Shown here: positions 1 through 16,245 of the stretch, piece by piece
Layout: each line of letters begins with the position of its first letter
How positions within the stretch are numbered: position 1 is the first letter of the stretch
Assembly (NCBI GenBank): GCA_030388825.1
Contig: CP128835.1
Span: 1,188,501-1,252,500, forward strand
Source: Rossellomorea sp. AcN35-11
GTDB lineage: Bacteria; Bacillota; Bacilli; Bacillales; Bacillaceae_B
Reading direction: 5' to 3'
DNA: 64,000 bases
The notes under the pieces: generated by a model
Told to the model about the DNA's origin: nothing
Database searches by the model: none
Seen by the model: only the letters and a program-made list of their open reading frames with translations
Program-made: the position numbers and the translations under genes

Positions 1-1
1 T

Positions 2-58
2 CGTGTTAGAATGGGAGTGAATGAATCATTGAGGCACCTGGAGCAGTTGGGCCTATGA
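2..58 (+). CDS. C-terminal end of the gene upstream of glyA (partial)
   Basis: An open frame runs in from the window edge and ends in TGA, giving an 18-residue tail that begins RVRMGVNESL. It lies 17 bases before glyA. In B. subtilis the gene upstream of glyA is ywlG, so synteny suggests that, but the fragment is too short to identify from sequence. Confidence 0.45.
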   Translation, partial: RVRMGVNESLRHLEQLGL

Positions 59-75
59 ATTAAAGGGGGATATGT

Positions 76-1317
76 ATGAGTAAGATTGCCAAGCAAGATC
101 CGGAAATTTATGCAGCGATTCAAGATGAGTTAGAGCGTCAACGAACGAAAATCGAGTTAATTGCATCTGAAAACTTTGTCAGTGAAGCCGTTATGGAAGC
201 ACAGGGCTCGGTTTTGACGAATAAGTATGCAGAAGGGTACCCTGGACGTCGCTATTATGGTGGCTGTGAGCATGTGGATGTAGCGGAGAATCTCGCTCGT
301 GATCGCGCGAAAGAACTTTTTGGTGCTGAGCACGTCAACGTTCAGCCTCACTCAGGGGCACAAGCCAATATGGCAGTCTACTTCACCATCCTTGAACAAG
401 GCGATACGGTTCTTGGAATGAACTTATCTCACGGGGGACATCTGACTCACGGAAGTGCCGTCAACTTCAGCGGTATCCAATATAACTTCGTGGAATACGG
501 TGTGGATGAAGAGAAGCATCTGATCAACTACGAAGATGTTAGACAAAAAGCGTTAGAGCACAAGCCGAAGCTGATCGTAGCAGGAGCCAGTGCATATCCA
601 AGAGCGATCGATTTCGCGAAATTCCGTGAAATTGCAGACGAAGTGGGTGCATACCTCATGGTGGATATGGCTCACATTGCAGGACTTGTAGCGGCCGGCC
701 TTCATCAGAATCCGGTTCCTTATGCAGATTTCGTTACGACAACGACTCACAAAACATTACGCGGTCCACGCGGTGGAATGATTCTATGTAGAGAAGAGTT
801 TGCCAAGAAGATAGACAAGTCTATTTTCCCTGGTATTCAAGGCGGCCCGCTCATGCATGTCATTTCTGCCAAGGCGGTTGCTTTTGGTGAAGCGCTTCAG
901 GACTCTTTCAAAGAATACGCACAGAATATCATCGACAATGCGAGCCGTTTAGGTGAAGGTCTTGTAAAAGAAGGCATCAATCTTGTATCGGGTGGATCTG
1001 ATAACCATCTATTATTGATCGACCTTCGTTCACTTGGCATGACGGGTAAAATCGCTGAGAAAGTCCTTGATGAAATCGGAATCACTGTGAACAAAAATAC
1101 AATCCCGTTCGATCCGGAAAGCCCATTCGTAACAAGCGGTGTCCGTATCGGAACGGCAGCCGTCACGTCCAGAGGCTTCGGGTTGGAAGACATGGATGAG
1201 ATCGCCTCCATCATGGCTCTCACACTTAAAAACCATGAAGACGAAGGGAAACTGGAAGAAGCGCGCAAACGCGTCATCGACCTGACAAGTAAATTTGAAC
1301 TATATCCGGAAAGATAA
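76..1317 (+). CDS. glyA: Serine hydroxymethyltransferase
   Basis: PLP enzyme that interconverts serine and glycine while charging tetrahydrofolate with a one-carbon unit. The 413-residue length is typical. Family landmarks are visible: SENFVS near the N-terminus, YPGRRYYGG, the H-S-G-A-Q-A-N cofactor-contact stretch, and the PLP-lysine motif [14 protein letters not shown] around residue 225. The ATG follows an AAAGGGGGA ribosome site. It ends in its own terminator before upp, the usual Bacillus order. Nothing is odd in the protein. Confidence 0.98.
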   Translation: MSKIAKQDPEIYAAIQDELERQRTKIELIASENFVSEAVMEAQGSVLTNKYAEGYPGRRYYGGCEHVDVAENLARDRAKELFGAEHVNVQPHSGAQANMAVYFTILEQGDTVLGMNLSHGGHLTHGSAVNFSGIQYNFVEYGVDEEKHLINYEDVRQKALEHKPKLIVAGASAYPRAIDFAKFREIADEVGAYLMVDMAHIAGLVAAGLHQNPVPYADFVTTTTHKTLRGPRGGMILCREEFAKKIDKSIFPGIQGGPLMHVISAKAVAFGEALQDSFKEYAQNIIDNASRLGEGLVKEGINLVSGGSDNHLLLIDLRSLGMTGKIAEKVLDEIGITVNKNTIPFDPESPFVTSGVRIGTAAVTSRGFGLEDMDEIASIMALTLKNHEDEGKLEEARKRVIDLTSKFELYPER

Positions 1318-1327
1318 TAGATTTAAT

Positions 1328-1370
1328 ACCTCTTCTTCAGGGACGGACCTTCCTGATGGAGAGGTTTTTT
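1328..1370 (+). terminator. glyA rho-independent terminator with a dispersed-motif copy in its loop
   Basis: ACCTCT pairs with AGAGGT and CAG with CTG, followed by a T run. The loop holds AGGGACGGACCTTC at 1339-1352, a copy of the dispersed motif that recurs across the window. Confidence 0.85.
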
Positions 1371-1533
1371 GTTGAGTTTCCTCCAATTTTTGTTAAAAAT
1401 GAAAAAACCTGCTTCCGCGCTCGCGTGAATTCTTCACAGACTCATAGGAAAATGGAGAAAAGACGCATTCCTATAATGTAAAATTCCCCAAACCTCTCAT
1501 TTTTAACGATTCCATTACACTTCCCATCTTATG

Positions 1534-1562
1534 TTGCTCTTAAATTGTCTTTTATGTACAAT
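1534..1562 (+). promoter_or_regulatory. Sigma-A type promoter for upp
   Basis: TTGCTC (-35) and TACAAT (-10) with a 17-base spacer, about 65 bases before the upp start. The rest of the 1371-1628 gap holds nothing else recognisable. Confidence 0.6.
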
Positions 1563-1628
1563 AGTCTGAGGTGTAAAGGAATAGACAAACTATTTTTACA
1601 TAAAAATTGAATTGAAGGAGAGAGTCGA

Positions 1629-2258
1629 ATGGGCAAAGTGTATGTATTTGATCATCCGTTAATCCAACACAAGTTAACGTTTATCCGTGATAAAGAAACA
1701 GGTACGAAGGAATTCCGTGAGCTCGTTGATGAAGTAGCGACATTGATGGCTTTTGAAATCACCCGTGATTTACCCCTGGAGGACATCGATGTAGAAACAC
1801 CAGTGAGCAATGCAAAAGCCAAAACACTTGCAGGTAAAAAACTGGGGATCGTTCCGATTCTAAGGGCAGGATTAGGGATGGTAGACGGTATTCTTAAACT
1901 GATCCCCGCTGCAAAAGTAGGACATGTTGGTTTATACCGTGACCCTGAGACTCTTAAACCGGTTGAATACTACGTTAAGCTTCCAAGTGATGTGGAAGAG
2001 CGTGACTTCATCCTGGTTGATCCGATGCTCGCAACGGGTGGTTCTGCCGTTGAAGCCATCAACTCATTAAAGAAGCGTGGTGCCGTGAGCATCAAGTTCA
2101 TGTGTCTGGTGGCTTGCCCTGAAGGAGTGGATGCCATTAAGGAAGCGCATCCTGACGTTGATATCTTCATCGCTGCTCTTGATGAGAAACTGAACGAAAA
2201 AGGCTACATCGTTCCTGGTCTAGGGGACGCAGGAGATCGTTTGTACGGTACGAAATAA
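1629..2258 (+). CDS. upp: Uracil phosphoribosyltransferase
   Basis: Salvage enzyme making UMP from uracil and PRPP. At 209 residues it has the family's usual length. Markers are the [19 protein letters not shown] start, PILRAGLGM, the PRPP-binding loop [11 protein letters not shown] around residue 133, and a GLGDAGDR C-terminus that contacts uracil. The ATG follows GAAGGAGAGA. It has its own promoter and terminator, so it is probably a single-gene transcript. Confidence 0.98.
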   Translation: MGKVYVFDHPLIQHKLTFIRDKETGTKEFRELVDEVATLMAFEITRDLPLEDIDVETPVSNAKAKTLAGKKLGIVPILRAGLGMVDGILKLIPAAKVGHVGLYRDPETLKPVEYYVKLPSDVEERDFILVDPMLATGGSAVEAINSLKKRGAVSIKFMCLVACPEGVDAIKEAHPDVDIFIAALDEKLNEKGYIVPGLGDAGDRLYGTK

Positions 2259-2270
2259 TAATAAGATGGA

Positions 2271-2307
2271 AAATCCGGATGGTCATCATGATCATCCGGA
2301 TTTTTTT
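2271..2307 (+). terminator. upp terminator
   Basis: AAATCCGGATG pairs with CATCCGGATTT, followed by a run of T. Confidence 0.9.
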
Positions 2308-2415
2308 ATAGGAGTTGGAAGTATTTACATTTAATTCAAGGGTTACTCATAAAAAGAATATTCTATATAATGAAGAGGCATGTGAAGATCAGATCTATGA
2401 ATATGTCCGTTTAGG

Positions 2416-2770
2416 GTGAGTCACTTGAGGTCAGCTGAATAATCCCATAAGGCAAAAAGCACCTTTCAGGACCTTTCACCTTATGCTTGTCGGGCCTGAA
2501 CAGTCGGCTCCGCTTTTCGATTGTCCAGCTCCGGTGGCTAGGGGCTCGAGGTCATAAGTCAAGCCGTCCAAAAAGGCAAAAGACGCCTTTCCGGTCGACT
2601 CGCCTTATGCAAGTCGCCCCAGGGCGAGCCCCCTCCGCTTTTCGAATGGTCCAGCTGCACCTCCTAGGCCCTCGAGGTCATAAGCTAAATATGCCAAAAA
2701 GGCAAAAAGCGCCTTTCTGACATATTCATCTTATGCATGTCGGGCCTGAACAGTCGGCTCCGCTTTTCGA
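2416..2770. repeat. Tandem 125-bp imperfect repeat, two full units plus one truncated
   Basis: Units at 2521-2645 and 2646-2770 are each exactly 125 bp, and a shortened unit occupies about 2416-2520. Shared blocks are GTCCAGCT, CTCGAGGTCATAAG, AAAAGGCAAAA, GCCTTT, CTTATGC and CTCCGCTTTTCGA. Each unit is a nested inverted repeat: CATAAG (2553) pairs with CTTATG (2604), enclosing AAAGGC (2572) and GCCTTT (2585). The array fills much of the 728-base gap between upp and the atp operon. A frame open through it looks incidental, because it simply translates the repeat. Confidence 0.85.
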
Positions 2771-2839
2771 TAAATGTGTTAAAAATGTGAACAATTTGGA
2801 AACGCGTGGATAGGTTGTGAACTTTTTAACTTGAACGCA

Positions 2840-2868
2840 TTGACATAGATAATGCCCTATTGTATGCT
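2840..2868 (+). promoter_or_regulatory. Promoter of the ATP synthase operon
   Basis: Consensus TTGACA, a 17-base spacer, then TATGCT, about 118 bases before the first gene. It lies just downstream of the 125-bp repeat array. Confidence 0.7.
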
Positions 2869-2986
2869 TACAAAGGGTATAAAATGATAAGGTTTTCACA
2901 AGTGTCAAGCCTTATGAAAACGGTTTTTCATCATTTGTACAGTGTGAACGATTTCCCACTAAATCACATGTGTGGAGATGAAAAAA

Positions 2987-3208
2987 ATGCGTCAAAATGA
3001 TCGACGCCCGTATCAGTCGATGGTCTTATATTCTGCTATTCTTTCCCAGCTGGTTGGTTCCATTCTAATAGGAATCTTCGGTGGGCGATGGTTGGATGGG
3101 ATATTAAGCACCACACCACTTTTCTTAATTATTGGACTACTCCTTGGACTAGCAACAGGAATCTACACCATGCTCCGTACAGTCCAACATTTCAATTCGG
3201 GAGATTAA
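2987..3208 (+). CDS. AtpZ/AtpI-family small membrane protein
   Basis: A 73-residue protein with two predicted membrane helices (SMVLYSAILSQLVGSILIGIFGGRWLD and a Gly/Leu-rich second one). The pattern and position match the small AtpZ-type proteins that precede atpI and are thought to help ATP synthase assembly or Mg2+ handling. I chose the ATG at 2987 because GGAG lies 9 bases upstream. The upstream GTG (2972) and ATG (2978) overlap that ribosome site. Confidence 0.8.
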   Translation: MRQNDRRPYQSMVLYSAILSQLVGSILIGIFGGRWLDGILSTTPLFLIIGLLLGLATGIYTMLRTVQHFNSGD

Positions 3209-3213
3209 TGTAA

Positions 3214-3585
3214 ATGCCAGAACTTCAGCAAGTGTTTAACAGGCATCGTAAGTACATATTTTTCCTCCTTTCCTTTTACGTCCTCGGTTGGGGTTTCACT
3301 TCCTATCAGTCTATTTTCCTTGGGCTTATTTTGGGGACAAGCATCAGTCTGTTTAGTCACTGGCTGATCATGAGGAGAACCGTGCGATTCGGTGATGCAG
3401 TAGAAGCTGGTCAAAAGGTTCGATCTTTAGGGACCTTCTCAAGAATGGCAGGTGCAGCCTTTGCAGTGATCATTGCAACGGAATACCCTGAACAGTTTCA
3501 TCTCCTGAGCGTCATTATGGGATTAATGACAATTTACGTTGTCATTATGATAGATTATTTTATTCAGAGCTTAGCTCATAAATAG
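3214..3585 (+). CDS. atpI: ATP synthase accessory protein AtpI
   Basis: A 123-residue protein with four predicted membrane helices, the normal AtpI size. It sits directly before atpB, 5 bases after the AtpZ-like gene. AtpI proteins assist c-ring assembly; that role is family knowledge. Confidence 0.9.
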   Translation: MPELQQVFNRHRKYIFFLLSFYVLGWGFTSYQSIFLGLILGTSISLFSHWLIMRRTVRFGDAVEAGQKVRSLGTFSRMAGAAFAVIIATEYPEQFHLLSVIMGLMTIYVVIMIDYFIQSLAHK

Positions 3586-3601
3586 CGGGGAAGAGAGGTG
3601 A

Positions 3602-4602
<1,001 letters not shown>

Positions 4603-4621
4603 TAGTAACTGAAAGTTCAAG

Positions 4622-4655
4622 ATGGCGAAGATCATTCGATAAGAACCTTCGCCAT
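4622..4655 (+). other. Intergenic hairpin between atpE and atpF
   Basis: ATGGCGAAG pairs with CTTCGCCAT around a 16-base loop. There is no T run, so it is more likely an RNA-processing or stabilising hairpin than a terminator. That would suit the high expression atpE needs (inference). Confidence 0.5.
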
Positions 4656-4758
4656 TCCTTTATGTTTAGTACTTAAGAACATTTGATTATGAATGGTACG
4701 GCATTTGCCGTTATTGTACAGCTTTCTTATAGAAGGCATTGACTCTTGAAGGGAGTGA

Positions 4759-5817
<1,059 letters not shown>

Positions 5818-5832
5818 CTTTCGTATAAATGA

Positions 5833-7353
<1,521 letters not shown>

Positions 7354-7450
7354 TTGTCTGACGTGCCGGTGTCGATTTTTGACACCGGCGGTTCATTCAA
7401 TCAGTCAGTTGGTTCTATTGAATATGACTAACATTTTAAAAGGGTGGTGA

Positions 7451-8317
<867 letters not shown>

Positions 8318-8373
8318 AAACGAAATTCCGGCTTAGTCCCGGATTACAACATAGTTATGTCGTCAAAAGCTAG

Positions 8374-10219
<1,846 letters not shown>

Positions 10220-10230
10220 TCATAAACAGA

Positions 10231-10265
10231 AACCACCCATTCTTTTTGAATGGGTGGTTTTTATT
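10231..10265 (+). terminator. ATP synthase operon terminator
   Basis: AACCACCCATTC pairs with GAATGGGTGGTT, with a T run behind. Confidence 0.92.
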
Positions 10266-10415
10266 AGTAGGGGCAAACCTCTTATTTGAGATGTTCTTTG
10301 TCCTGGAAATATCTTTAATTCAGGTGCAAATATTTTGCAAATTGCATATGTTCCGACAGACTAATGTGATAAAATGTACTATGTGCGTCGAAATTGATTA
10401 TCGGGAGTGAGAAGA

Positions 10416-10652
10416 GTGATAGAAAGCTTTGGTCAGCAGGCCCTGATCAGCATGCTCGTGCATCTATTTGTATTCGGAATCACCTTTTGGTCCTTGCAAT
10501 CCATCCAGTTAGACAAGCTCCTGAAGAAAAATCGAGTCGCTCAAGGGAGACTTTTGTATATCCTACTAACGGTTGCCATCGGCTCAAGCGTCAGCCGGTT
10601 CTTACTGGATTATTACCTTTGGTCTCAGGCGTTGCCCGTTTTCTTTGAATAA
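10416..10652 (+). CDS. ywzB: DUF1146-family small membrane protein
   Basis: A 78-residue protein with two predicted membrane helices. The sequence (QQALISMLVHLFVFGITFWSLQ, SVSRFLLDYY) and the position between atpC and ywmB match the DUF1146 protein YwzB. Function unknown. I chose the GTG at 10416 because GGGAG lies 8 bases upstream; a GTG at 10407 overlaps the ribosome site. Confidence 0.8.
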   Translation: MIESFGQQALISMLVHLFVFGITFWSLQSIQLDKLLKKNRVAQGRLLYILLTVAIGSSVSRFLLDYYLWSQALPVFFE

Positions 10653-10872
10653 TGGAGCTTTGACAAAAAATAGGTCTTACTGCATGTTTTCAACGGGGAC
10701 TGTTTTCAGTAAGATAGATTCTGTGTTCATCCCTTTGTGAAAAAGTTTCAATGTGAAACCCTTTTCATGATAATCAGCTTGAAAGCCTCAATAATTGTAA
10801 AAAGATGACGACAATTTTCAAGTATGTTCTTCTCCCATTCGGACAGACTTATCCTTAAGGGGAGGAATATAA

Positions 10873-11622
10873 ATGAGTCGGTATCTTTACATTATTTTAA
10901 TCTTTTTTGTTGGATTAGGTTTTCTTCCTGTTATAAATGGGAACAACACTATCGAAGCCAATCATTTATTAGACATTGAAAAGCTTGATCAAGCTATTGT
11001 TCATTCTCAAGGTCAGGTAACTGAATGGTCTCTATATGCAAGAGAAAACAAAAAAAGCTTCACGAATAAAGGATTTGCCAAATATAGTACTACTATGCAA
11101 GAAACTTTTTCTGAATTTGAGTGGGAGACGAAAAAGTCTGCTGAAGAAGTAATGGTTGTGGGACAACGTCAGACGTCTCACGGGGAAGAAACCATTAAGC
11201 TCCAGCATACCCTCACAAACAAGCATTCGGTTTCGGCGGTTATGTACGAAATGCGGGGCAGTCAGAAAGCGTTGGGAGACCAGACGAAGCACTACATCAA
11301 GAGTGAATTCATCCCAAATATGGAAATCATTTTTACTACTAAACCCATGATTTTCTCTTGTATAAAAGGCGAATTCAATGATAAGCTTGAGAAAGTTTTG
11401 TCGAATCAGGCTGTCGAATTAATGTCTAAACTAGAAGCTAAAGAACTGGAATCATTAAAAGAGGAAGATTTTTATTCCATTTCTGCACACTCGGAACAAT
11501 TGTCACGGACTATTCCAACAAAAAATCATGATATGAATATACAACTAGGTCTACGGAAAAGCGGAATGGGCGCTAAGACAACCTTTGTGATTGGCACACC
11601 CATCCTAATTATTGAATATTAA
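10873..11622 (+). CDS. ywmB: YwmB-like secreted protein
   Basis: A 249-residue protein with an N-terminal signal/anchor helix (YLYIILIFFVGLGFLPVI), in the ywmB position just before murA. The family (sometimes described as TATA-box-binding-like in fold) has no settled role. The start follows AAGGGGAGG. The 220-base gap upstream contains an inverted repeat, TCTTACTG...CAGTAAGA, at about 10674-10712. Confidence 0.75.
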   Translation: MSRYLYIILIFFVGLGFLPVINGNNTIEANHLLDIEKLDQAIVHSQGQVTEWSLYARENKKSFTNKGFAKYSTTMQETFSEFEWETKKSAEEVMVVGQRQTSHGEETIKLQHTLTNKHSVSAVMYEMRGSQKALGDQTKHYIKSEFIPNMEIIFTTKPMIFSCIKGEFNDKLEKVLSNQAVELMSKLEAKELESLKEEDFYSISAHSEQLSRTIPTKNHDMNIQLGLRKSGMGAKTTFVIGTPILIIEY

Positions 11623-11654
11623 TATAGAGAAATTGGACGCGGAGGGGAATACTC

Positions 11655-12959
11655 TTGGAAAAAATTATCGTCCGCGGCGGTCAGCGTTTAAGCGGTACAG
11701 TGCAAGTTGAAGGAGCAAAGAATGCCGTTTTACCAGTCATCGCTGCTACATTATTAGCAAGTGAAGGAAAAAGTGTAATTAAAAATGTACCACCACTCTC
11801 CGATGTATATACGATTAATGAAGTATTACGTCATTTAAATACAGATGTAGAGTTTAACAATGGTGAAGTCGTCGTGAATGCATCAAGAGAGTTGTTTGTA
11901 GAAGCACCGTTCGAATATGTTCGAAAAATGCGTGCATCCGTCCTTGTAATGGGATCATTACTCGGCCGTACAGGTAAAGCACGTGTTGCGCTTCCTGGTG
12001 GATGTGCCATTGGATCAAGACCGATTGACCAACACTTAAAAGGCTTCGAAGCAATGGGAGCAAAAGTGAAGGTAGGAAATGGTTTTATCGAAGCTGAAGT
12101 AGACGGAAGACTGAAAGGTGCCAAAGTTTATCTGGATTTCCCTAGTGTAGGGGCAACAGAAAACATTATGATGGCGGCTGTTCTTGCAGAAGGAACAACC
12201 ATCCTTGAAAACGTAGCGAAAGAGCCGGAAATCGTCGACTTAGCTAACTTCCTGAATAAAATGGGAGGAAACGTTGTTGGTGCAGGTACTGGAACGATTC
12301 GCATCGAAGGTGTAGATCGCCTATATGGTGTTGAACACAGCATCATTCCAGACCGTATCGAAGCAGGGACATTCATGGTGGCTGCTGCCATTACGCAAGG
12401 AGATGTCCTTGTAAAGGGAGCGATCCCGGAACACTTATCTTCTTTAGTTGCCAAGATGGAAGAAATGGGCGTTACAATCATCGATGAAGAGGAAGGACTT
12501 CGTGTCATTGGACCGGAGAAACTAAAATCTGTCGATATCAAAACGATGCCTCATCCTGGTTTCCCGACAGATATGCAATCCCAAATGATGGCACTGCTAT
12601 TAGCGGCAGACGGCACAAGCGTCATCACTGAAACCGTATTCGAAAACCGTTTCATGCATGCGGAAGAATTCCGTCGCATGGGAGCAGACATCAAGATTGA
12701 AGGACGCTCTGTCATTATGAACGGACCAACACCTCTTCAAGGAGCAGAAGTGGCTGCAACAGACTTACGTGCAGCGGCAGCTCTCTCGATTGCTGGTCTC
12801 GTAGCAGACGGTTATACTCGCGTAACAGAACTAAAGCACTTAGATCGTGGATATGTTAACTTCCATCAGAAACTCGCAGGTTTAGGAGCCGATATCGAGC
12901 GTGTGAGAGAAGTTGAAGAAACCCCTGTTTCTGAACAAACCATGATGAAGGATGCGTAA
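11655..12959 (+). CDS. murA: UDP-N-acetylglucosamine 1-carboxyvinyltransferase (MurA)
   Basis: Catalyses the first committed step of peptidoglycan synthesis, transfer of enolpyruvate to UDP-GlcNAc. At 434 residues it begins [28 protein letters not shown]. The active-site cysteine sits in [12 protein letters not shown] around residue 117. The TTG start follows GGAGGGG. It lies next to ywmB and spoIID as in B. subtilis. Confidence 0.97.
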   Translation: MEKIIVRGGQRLSGTVQVEGAKNAVLPVIAATLLASEGKSVIKNVPPLSDVYTINEVLRHLNTDVEFNNGEVVVNASRELFVEAPFEYVRKMRASVLVMGSLLGRTGKARVALPGGCAIGSRPIDQHLKGFEAMGAKVKVGNGFIEAEVDGRLKGAKVYLDFPSVGATENIMMAAVLAEGTTILENVAKEPEIVDLANFLNKMGGNVVGAGTGTIRIEGVDRLYGVEHSIIPDRIEAGTFMVAAAITQGDVLVKGAIPEHLSSLVAKMEEMGVTIIDEEEGLRVIGPEKLKSVDIKTMPHPGFPTDMQSQMMALLLAADGTSVITETVFENRFMHAEEFRRMGADIKIEGRSVIMNGPTPLQGAEVAATDLRAAAALSIAGLVADGYTRVTELKHLDRGYVNFHQKLAGLGADIERVREVEETPVSEQTMMKDA

Positions 12960-12970
12960 GGATGAAATGA

Positions 12971-13012
12971 AAAGGTGAGCTTTTCTCTTAGGGGAAGGGC
13001 TTGCTTTTTTTT
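12971..13012 (+). terminator. murA terminator
   Basis: A stem between AAGGTGAGC and GGCTTGCTTT with wobble pairs, followed by eight T. Confidence 0.65.
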
Positions 13013-13130
13013 GTTGTGCTGAAAATATTGGCGGGTTGCCGGTCTTTTCAGCTGGATTGAACGTAAATTGATCGCTGAAAGGGCTGCTACTGACGTAGGG
13101 AAGCCATCTATTTACATAAATGATGTATTT

Positions 13131-13428
13131 ATTTTCAAAAAATCGCTTTTATTTTCAAAACCGGTACGCTTATTTTCAAAAAGCCGATTATATTTTCAAA
13201 ACTGGTACACTTATTTTCAAAAAGCCGATTATATTTTCAAAACGGTACGCTTATTTTCAAAAAACCGATTATATTTTCAAAACTGGTGCACTTATTTTCA
13301 AAAAGCCGATTATATTTTCAAAACCGGTACACTTATTTTCAAAAAGCCGCTTTTATTTTCAAAACCGGTACACTTATTTTCAAAAAACCGATTATATTTT
13401 CAAAACCCTTACGCTTATTTTCAAAACC
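13131..13428. repeat. Phased array of 15 ATTTTCAAAA boxes (41-bp higher-order unit)
   Basis: ATTTTCAAAA starts at 13131, 13151, 13172, 13192, 13213, 13233, 13253, 13273, 13294, 13314, 13335, 13355, 13376, 13396 and 13417, so spacing is always 20 or 21 (mean 20.4). Two spacers alternate, roughly AGCCGATTAT and CCGGTACACTT, giving seven units of about 41 bp. It occupies much of the 698-base gap between murA and spoIID. Frames open through it simply translate the repeat (FSK.RLYFQN) and are not genes. Confidence 0.95.
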
Positions 13429-13657
13429 CAAATCTTATGATCAAAACCGCTACACAAGAACCACACTTCCATCGCCCTTAACCCAACCCCAAAGAAATTC
13501 CGACAATCCCACCTGCAAACCCGCAGGAATTCAAAACTCATCCATCCCTCTCCCAAATCAAATACATAATTGCTTGTCCACTACCATACATATGAAAGAG
13601 AGTGGAGAAGTGTGAAAGGACATTCTCCTATTTAATCTTTCATTGGAGGCCGCGAAC

Positions 13658-14671
13658 ATGAAGCAATGGAAACCCGTAATCACCGTCTTCTCAATCTTTA
13701 TCAGCATCATCTTTATTGTACCTACTCTTCTCGTACTCCCATTTTCATCAGAAAAGGAAAAGGCAAACTTGAACGAAAAACTAAAAGATTCCCCAGGGAT
13801 CGAGGAGCTGGCTGATTCTGTCGAAGTGGCGGTATACCGATCCAATCAGGATTTAATTGAGAAACTCCCTTTGGAGCAGTATGTAGTGGGAGTGGTAGCA
13901 GGTGAAATGCCTGCAGATTTCGAGCAAGAAGCGTTGAAAGCGCAGGCTCTTGCCGCAAGGACGTATATTGTGAATCAGCTTATGCTGGAGGATTCTTCTG
14001 TTCCAAAGGGAGCCGATGTAACGGATACAGTCTCTCATCAGGTATACAAAAATCAAAAAGAGCTGGCAGGGCTTTGGGGAGCAGAGTATGATTGGAAGAT
14101 CAAAAAAATAACCGATGCAGTCCTTGAAACCATGGGCCAGGTTCTGACTTATGATGGTAAGCCAATCACTGCAGCCTTTTTCTCGACAAGCAATGGATAT
14201 ACTGAAAACTCTGAGGCGTATTGGCCCAATGAGTATCCCTATTTAAGAAGTGTCGAAAGCCCCTGGGACTCAGCATCACCAAGATTTGAGGATCAAAAAA
14301 TCATCCCGATCAGGGAATTTGAACAGAAACTCGGGGTCACCCTGCCAAAAGACGGATCGGTGGGAACCATCACATCAAGAACAGAAGGCAAAAGAGTGGC
14401 AAGTGTCGAAATCAATGGCAAAGGATTTTCGGGTAGGGAAATCAGAGAGAAATTAGAACTAAGATCTTCTGACTTTACTTGGTACTTAAAGGATGATCAT
14501 ATCGTCATCGCCACAAAAGGATTTGGCCATGGTGTCGGGATGAGTCAATATGGAGCAAACGGAATGGCAAAGGAAGGAAAGAATTATCAAGATATCGTCA
14601 CGCATTACTACAAAGATGTAAAAATAACGGAATCCGATAAGCTGCTGCAGAAAGTAACAGCTCAAAGATAA
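13658..14671 (+). CDS. spoIID: Stage II sporulation protein D
   Basis: Lytic transglycosylase of the DMP machine that drives forespore engulfment. At 337 residues it has an N-terminal membrane anchor and the SpoIID catalytic region [36 protein letters not shown], with the catalytic glutamate in GEMP, plus a [18 protein letters not shown]-terminal motif. The ATG at 13658 has GGAGG 8 bases upstream. Its place after murA is conserved. Confidence 0.96.
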   Translation: MKQWKPVITVFSIFISIIFIVPTLLVLPFSSEKEKANLNEKLKDSPGIEELADSVEVAVYRSNQDLIEKLPLEQYVVGVVAGEMPADFEQEALKAQALAARTYIVNQLMLEDSSVPKGADVTDTVSHQVYKNQKELAGLWGAEYDWKIKKITDAVLETMGQVLTYDGKPITAAFFSTSNGYTENSEAYWPNEYPYLRSVESPWDSASPRFEDQKIIPIREFEQKLGVTLPKDGSVGTITSRTEGKRVASVEINGKGFSGREIREKLELRSSDFTWYLKDDHIVIATKGFGHGVGMSQYGANGMAKEGKNYQDIVTHYYKDVKITESDKLLQKVTAQR

Positions 14672-14673
14672 TC

Positions 14674-14720
14674 AAAAGGATTGAGTCTAAAAGGTCAATG
14701 TGACCAGACTCAATCCTTTT
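14674..14720. terminator. Bidirectional terminator between spoIID and the VanZ-like gene
   Basis: AAAAGGATTGAGTCT pairs perfectly with AGACTCAATCCTTTT. It serves two convergent genes and overlaps the 3' end of the minus-strand gene. Confidence 0.9.
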
Positions 14721-15147
14721 TAAAATAGGCTTCGAACTTCTTCATCTTAATCGTTATGGCATGCCCAGGGTTCTTAAAATAAGTCCGGTTCACAATCCAA
14801 AACAACACCGTTACGCCTATCAAATCCTTGGCAGCATCAATCAGCGTAGCCGAACGATAGGGAACAAAGGATTGATGAATTTCATCTACAAACCCATAAA
14901 AGATGCTGATCAGGGCAACGGCAAAGTTCAAGGTGAAGTGAAGCTTTCCATGTGCTAACAGAGCGACAACGAATAATCCATATAAGATACCGAACTCGAT
15001 TAAATGAAGAGACTCTTTAATAAAGCGGTCCCACTGATTATCAGGAAAACGTATGACCGCATCATCCGGATTACTCGACAGGATCCAGATCAGGACCATA
15101 TAAAGAAAAGGCGCAGCTGTCAGCACATATTTAAGTAATTTCTTCAT
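14710..15147 (-). CDS. VanZ-like membrane protein
   Basis: A 145-residue protein with about four predicted membrane helices. The VanZ-type motif is SLHLIEFGILYGLFVVAL followed by YGFVDEIHQSFVPYRSATLIDAAKDLIGV. VanZ-family proteins confer low-level teicoplanin resistance in enterococci, but most chromosomal members have no known role. Expressed opposite to spoIID and spoIIQ. Confidence 0.85.
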   Translation of the reverse strand: MKKLLKYVLTAAPFLYMVLIWILSSNPDDAVIRFPDNQWDRFIKESLHLIEFGILYGLFVVALLAHGKLHFTLNFAVALISIFYGFVDEIHQSFVPYRSATLIDAAKDLIGVTVLFWIVNRTYFKNPGHAITIKMKKFEAYFKKD

Positions 15148-15374
15148 ATGCAGCCCGTCCTTTCTGTTTTTTATATTGTATCATGAGGCGATTTAGTTTG
15201 ATTAATAAAATGAAAGAATGGCCAAGTCAGCCTCTTGCTCGATTTTATTTTCAGCTTATTTTAAAAATCATACATATTTTCCATCTCTTTGTCGAAAGAT
15301 AAGAATTAAAAAATTTTTTTCAATGTGTATATATTTTCAGAATTCTGTTCAGAATGATTGCTGAGGTGATGAAA

Positions 15375-16226
15375 ATGAGAGAGGAAGAAAAGAAACAACC
15401 TTCTCAAAACTTTTTGAAAAGACGTTGGGCATACCCAGCAATCTATTTAGCAAGTGCAGCAATCATTATCACGGGGATTCTGTGGTACCAGGCAGGAAAT
15501 GACGTTAACGAGAAAGCCAAGGATTACAGCTATGATGGAATTCCTACTGATAATGAGTTCAACCAGCCTGCAGAAGAAGTCAATCGTTCATTGGAAAACT
15601 TTGTAATGCCTGTTGACAGTCCTGAAGATACAGTGATTGAAAAACAATTCTACGACACTGAAGCTTCAGCCGAAGAACAGGAAGCAGCCCTTGTTGTTTA
15701 TGGTAACATGTATTACCCGAACCAAGGAATCGACATCTCTAAAGATGGACAAGAATTCGATGTTCTGGCAGCCATGAGCGGTACAGTGACAAAGGTTCAG
15801 GAAGATTCCCTGCTTGGGAACACGATTGAAATCGAGCACAGCAAAGGAATCGTTACTCGCTATCAATCGGTAAAAGACTTTGAAGTCGCGGTTGGAGATG
15901 TCGTTGATCAAGGACAAGCCATTGCCAAAGCAGGAAAGAGCTTATTCAATGAAGATGCCGGCGTTCACGTACACTTTGAGATCCGTAAGGCAAATGTAGC
16001 CGTGAATCCACTGGAATACTTCAATAAGTCACTTGCCACTCTTCAAGAAGCACAACTTGAAGACACGAAGGTTTCAGGTGAACAGCCTGATGCTGAAGAA
16101 GCAGAAGAAAATGCATCAGAAGATCAAGCCACAGAAGACAAAGCATCTGAAGACAAGCAAGAAGAAGCTGGGCAAAAGCCGAAACAAGAAAGCGAAGGCA
16201 GCGCTGACGTAAAAGAAGAAGAATAA
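15375..16226 (+). CDS. spoIIQ: Stage II sporulation protein Q
   Basis: Forespore membrane protein that zips to SpoIIIAH across the septum to form the engulfment channel. An N-terminal membrane helix (YPAIYLASAAIIITGILWY) is followed by a degenerate LytM/M23 domain (residues about 110-220, with HVHFEIRKANVAVNPLEYF). A long acidic Glu/Ala/Lys-rich tail makes up the last 60 residues. The ATG at 15375 follows GAGGTGAT; three earlier codons in frame overlap this site. The low-complexity tail is probably lineage-specific. Confidence 0.94.
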   Translation: MREEEKKQPSQNFLKRRWAYPAIYLASAAIIITGILWYQAGNDVNEKAKDYSYDGIPTDNEFNQPAEEVNRSLENFVMPVDSPEDTVIEKQFYDTEASAEEQEAALVVYGNMYYPNQGIDISKDGQEFDVLAAMSGTVTKVQEDSLLGNTIEIEHSKGIVTRYQSVKDFEVAVGDVVDQGQAIAKAGKSLFNEDAGVHVHFEIRKANVAVNPLEYFNKSLATLQEAQLEDTKVSGEQPDAEEAEENASEDQATEDKASEDKQEEAGQKPKQESEGSADVKEEE

Positions 16227-16245
16227 TCTTATATAGATGAAAAGG

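Noticed and set aside
2487..2720. 77-residue open frame between upp and atpI
   Set aside because: It lies wholly in the 125-bp tandem repeats and repeats itself with them.
13131..13428. CRISPR array
   Set aside because: Repeat unit is about 10 bp, spacers are repeated rather than unique, and no cas genes lie nearby.
13068..13615. Several open frames through the ATTTTCAAAA array
   Set aside because: They only translate the repeat (FSK.RLYFQN) and have no ribosome sites.
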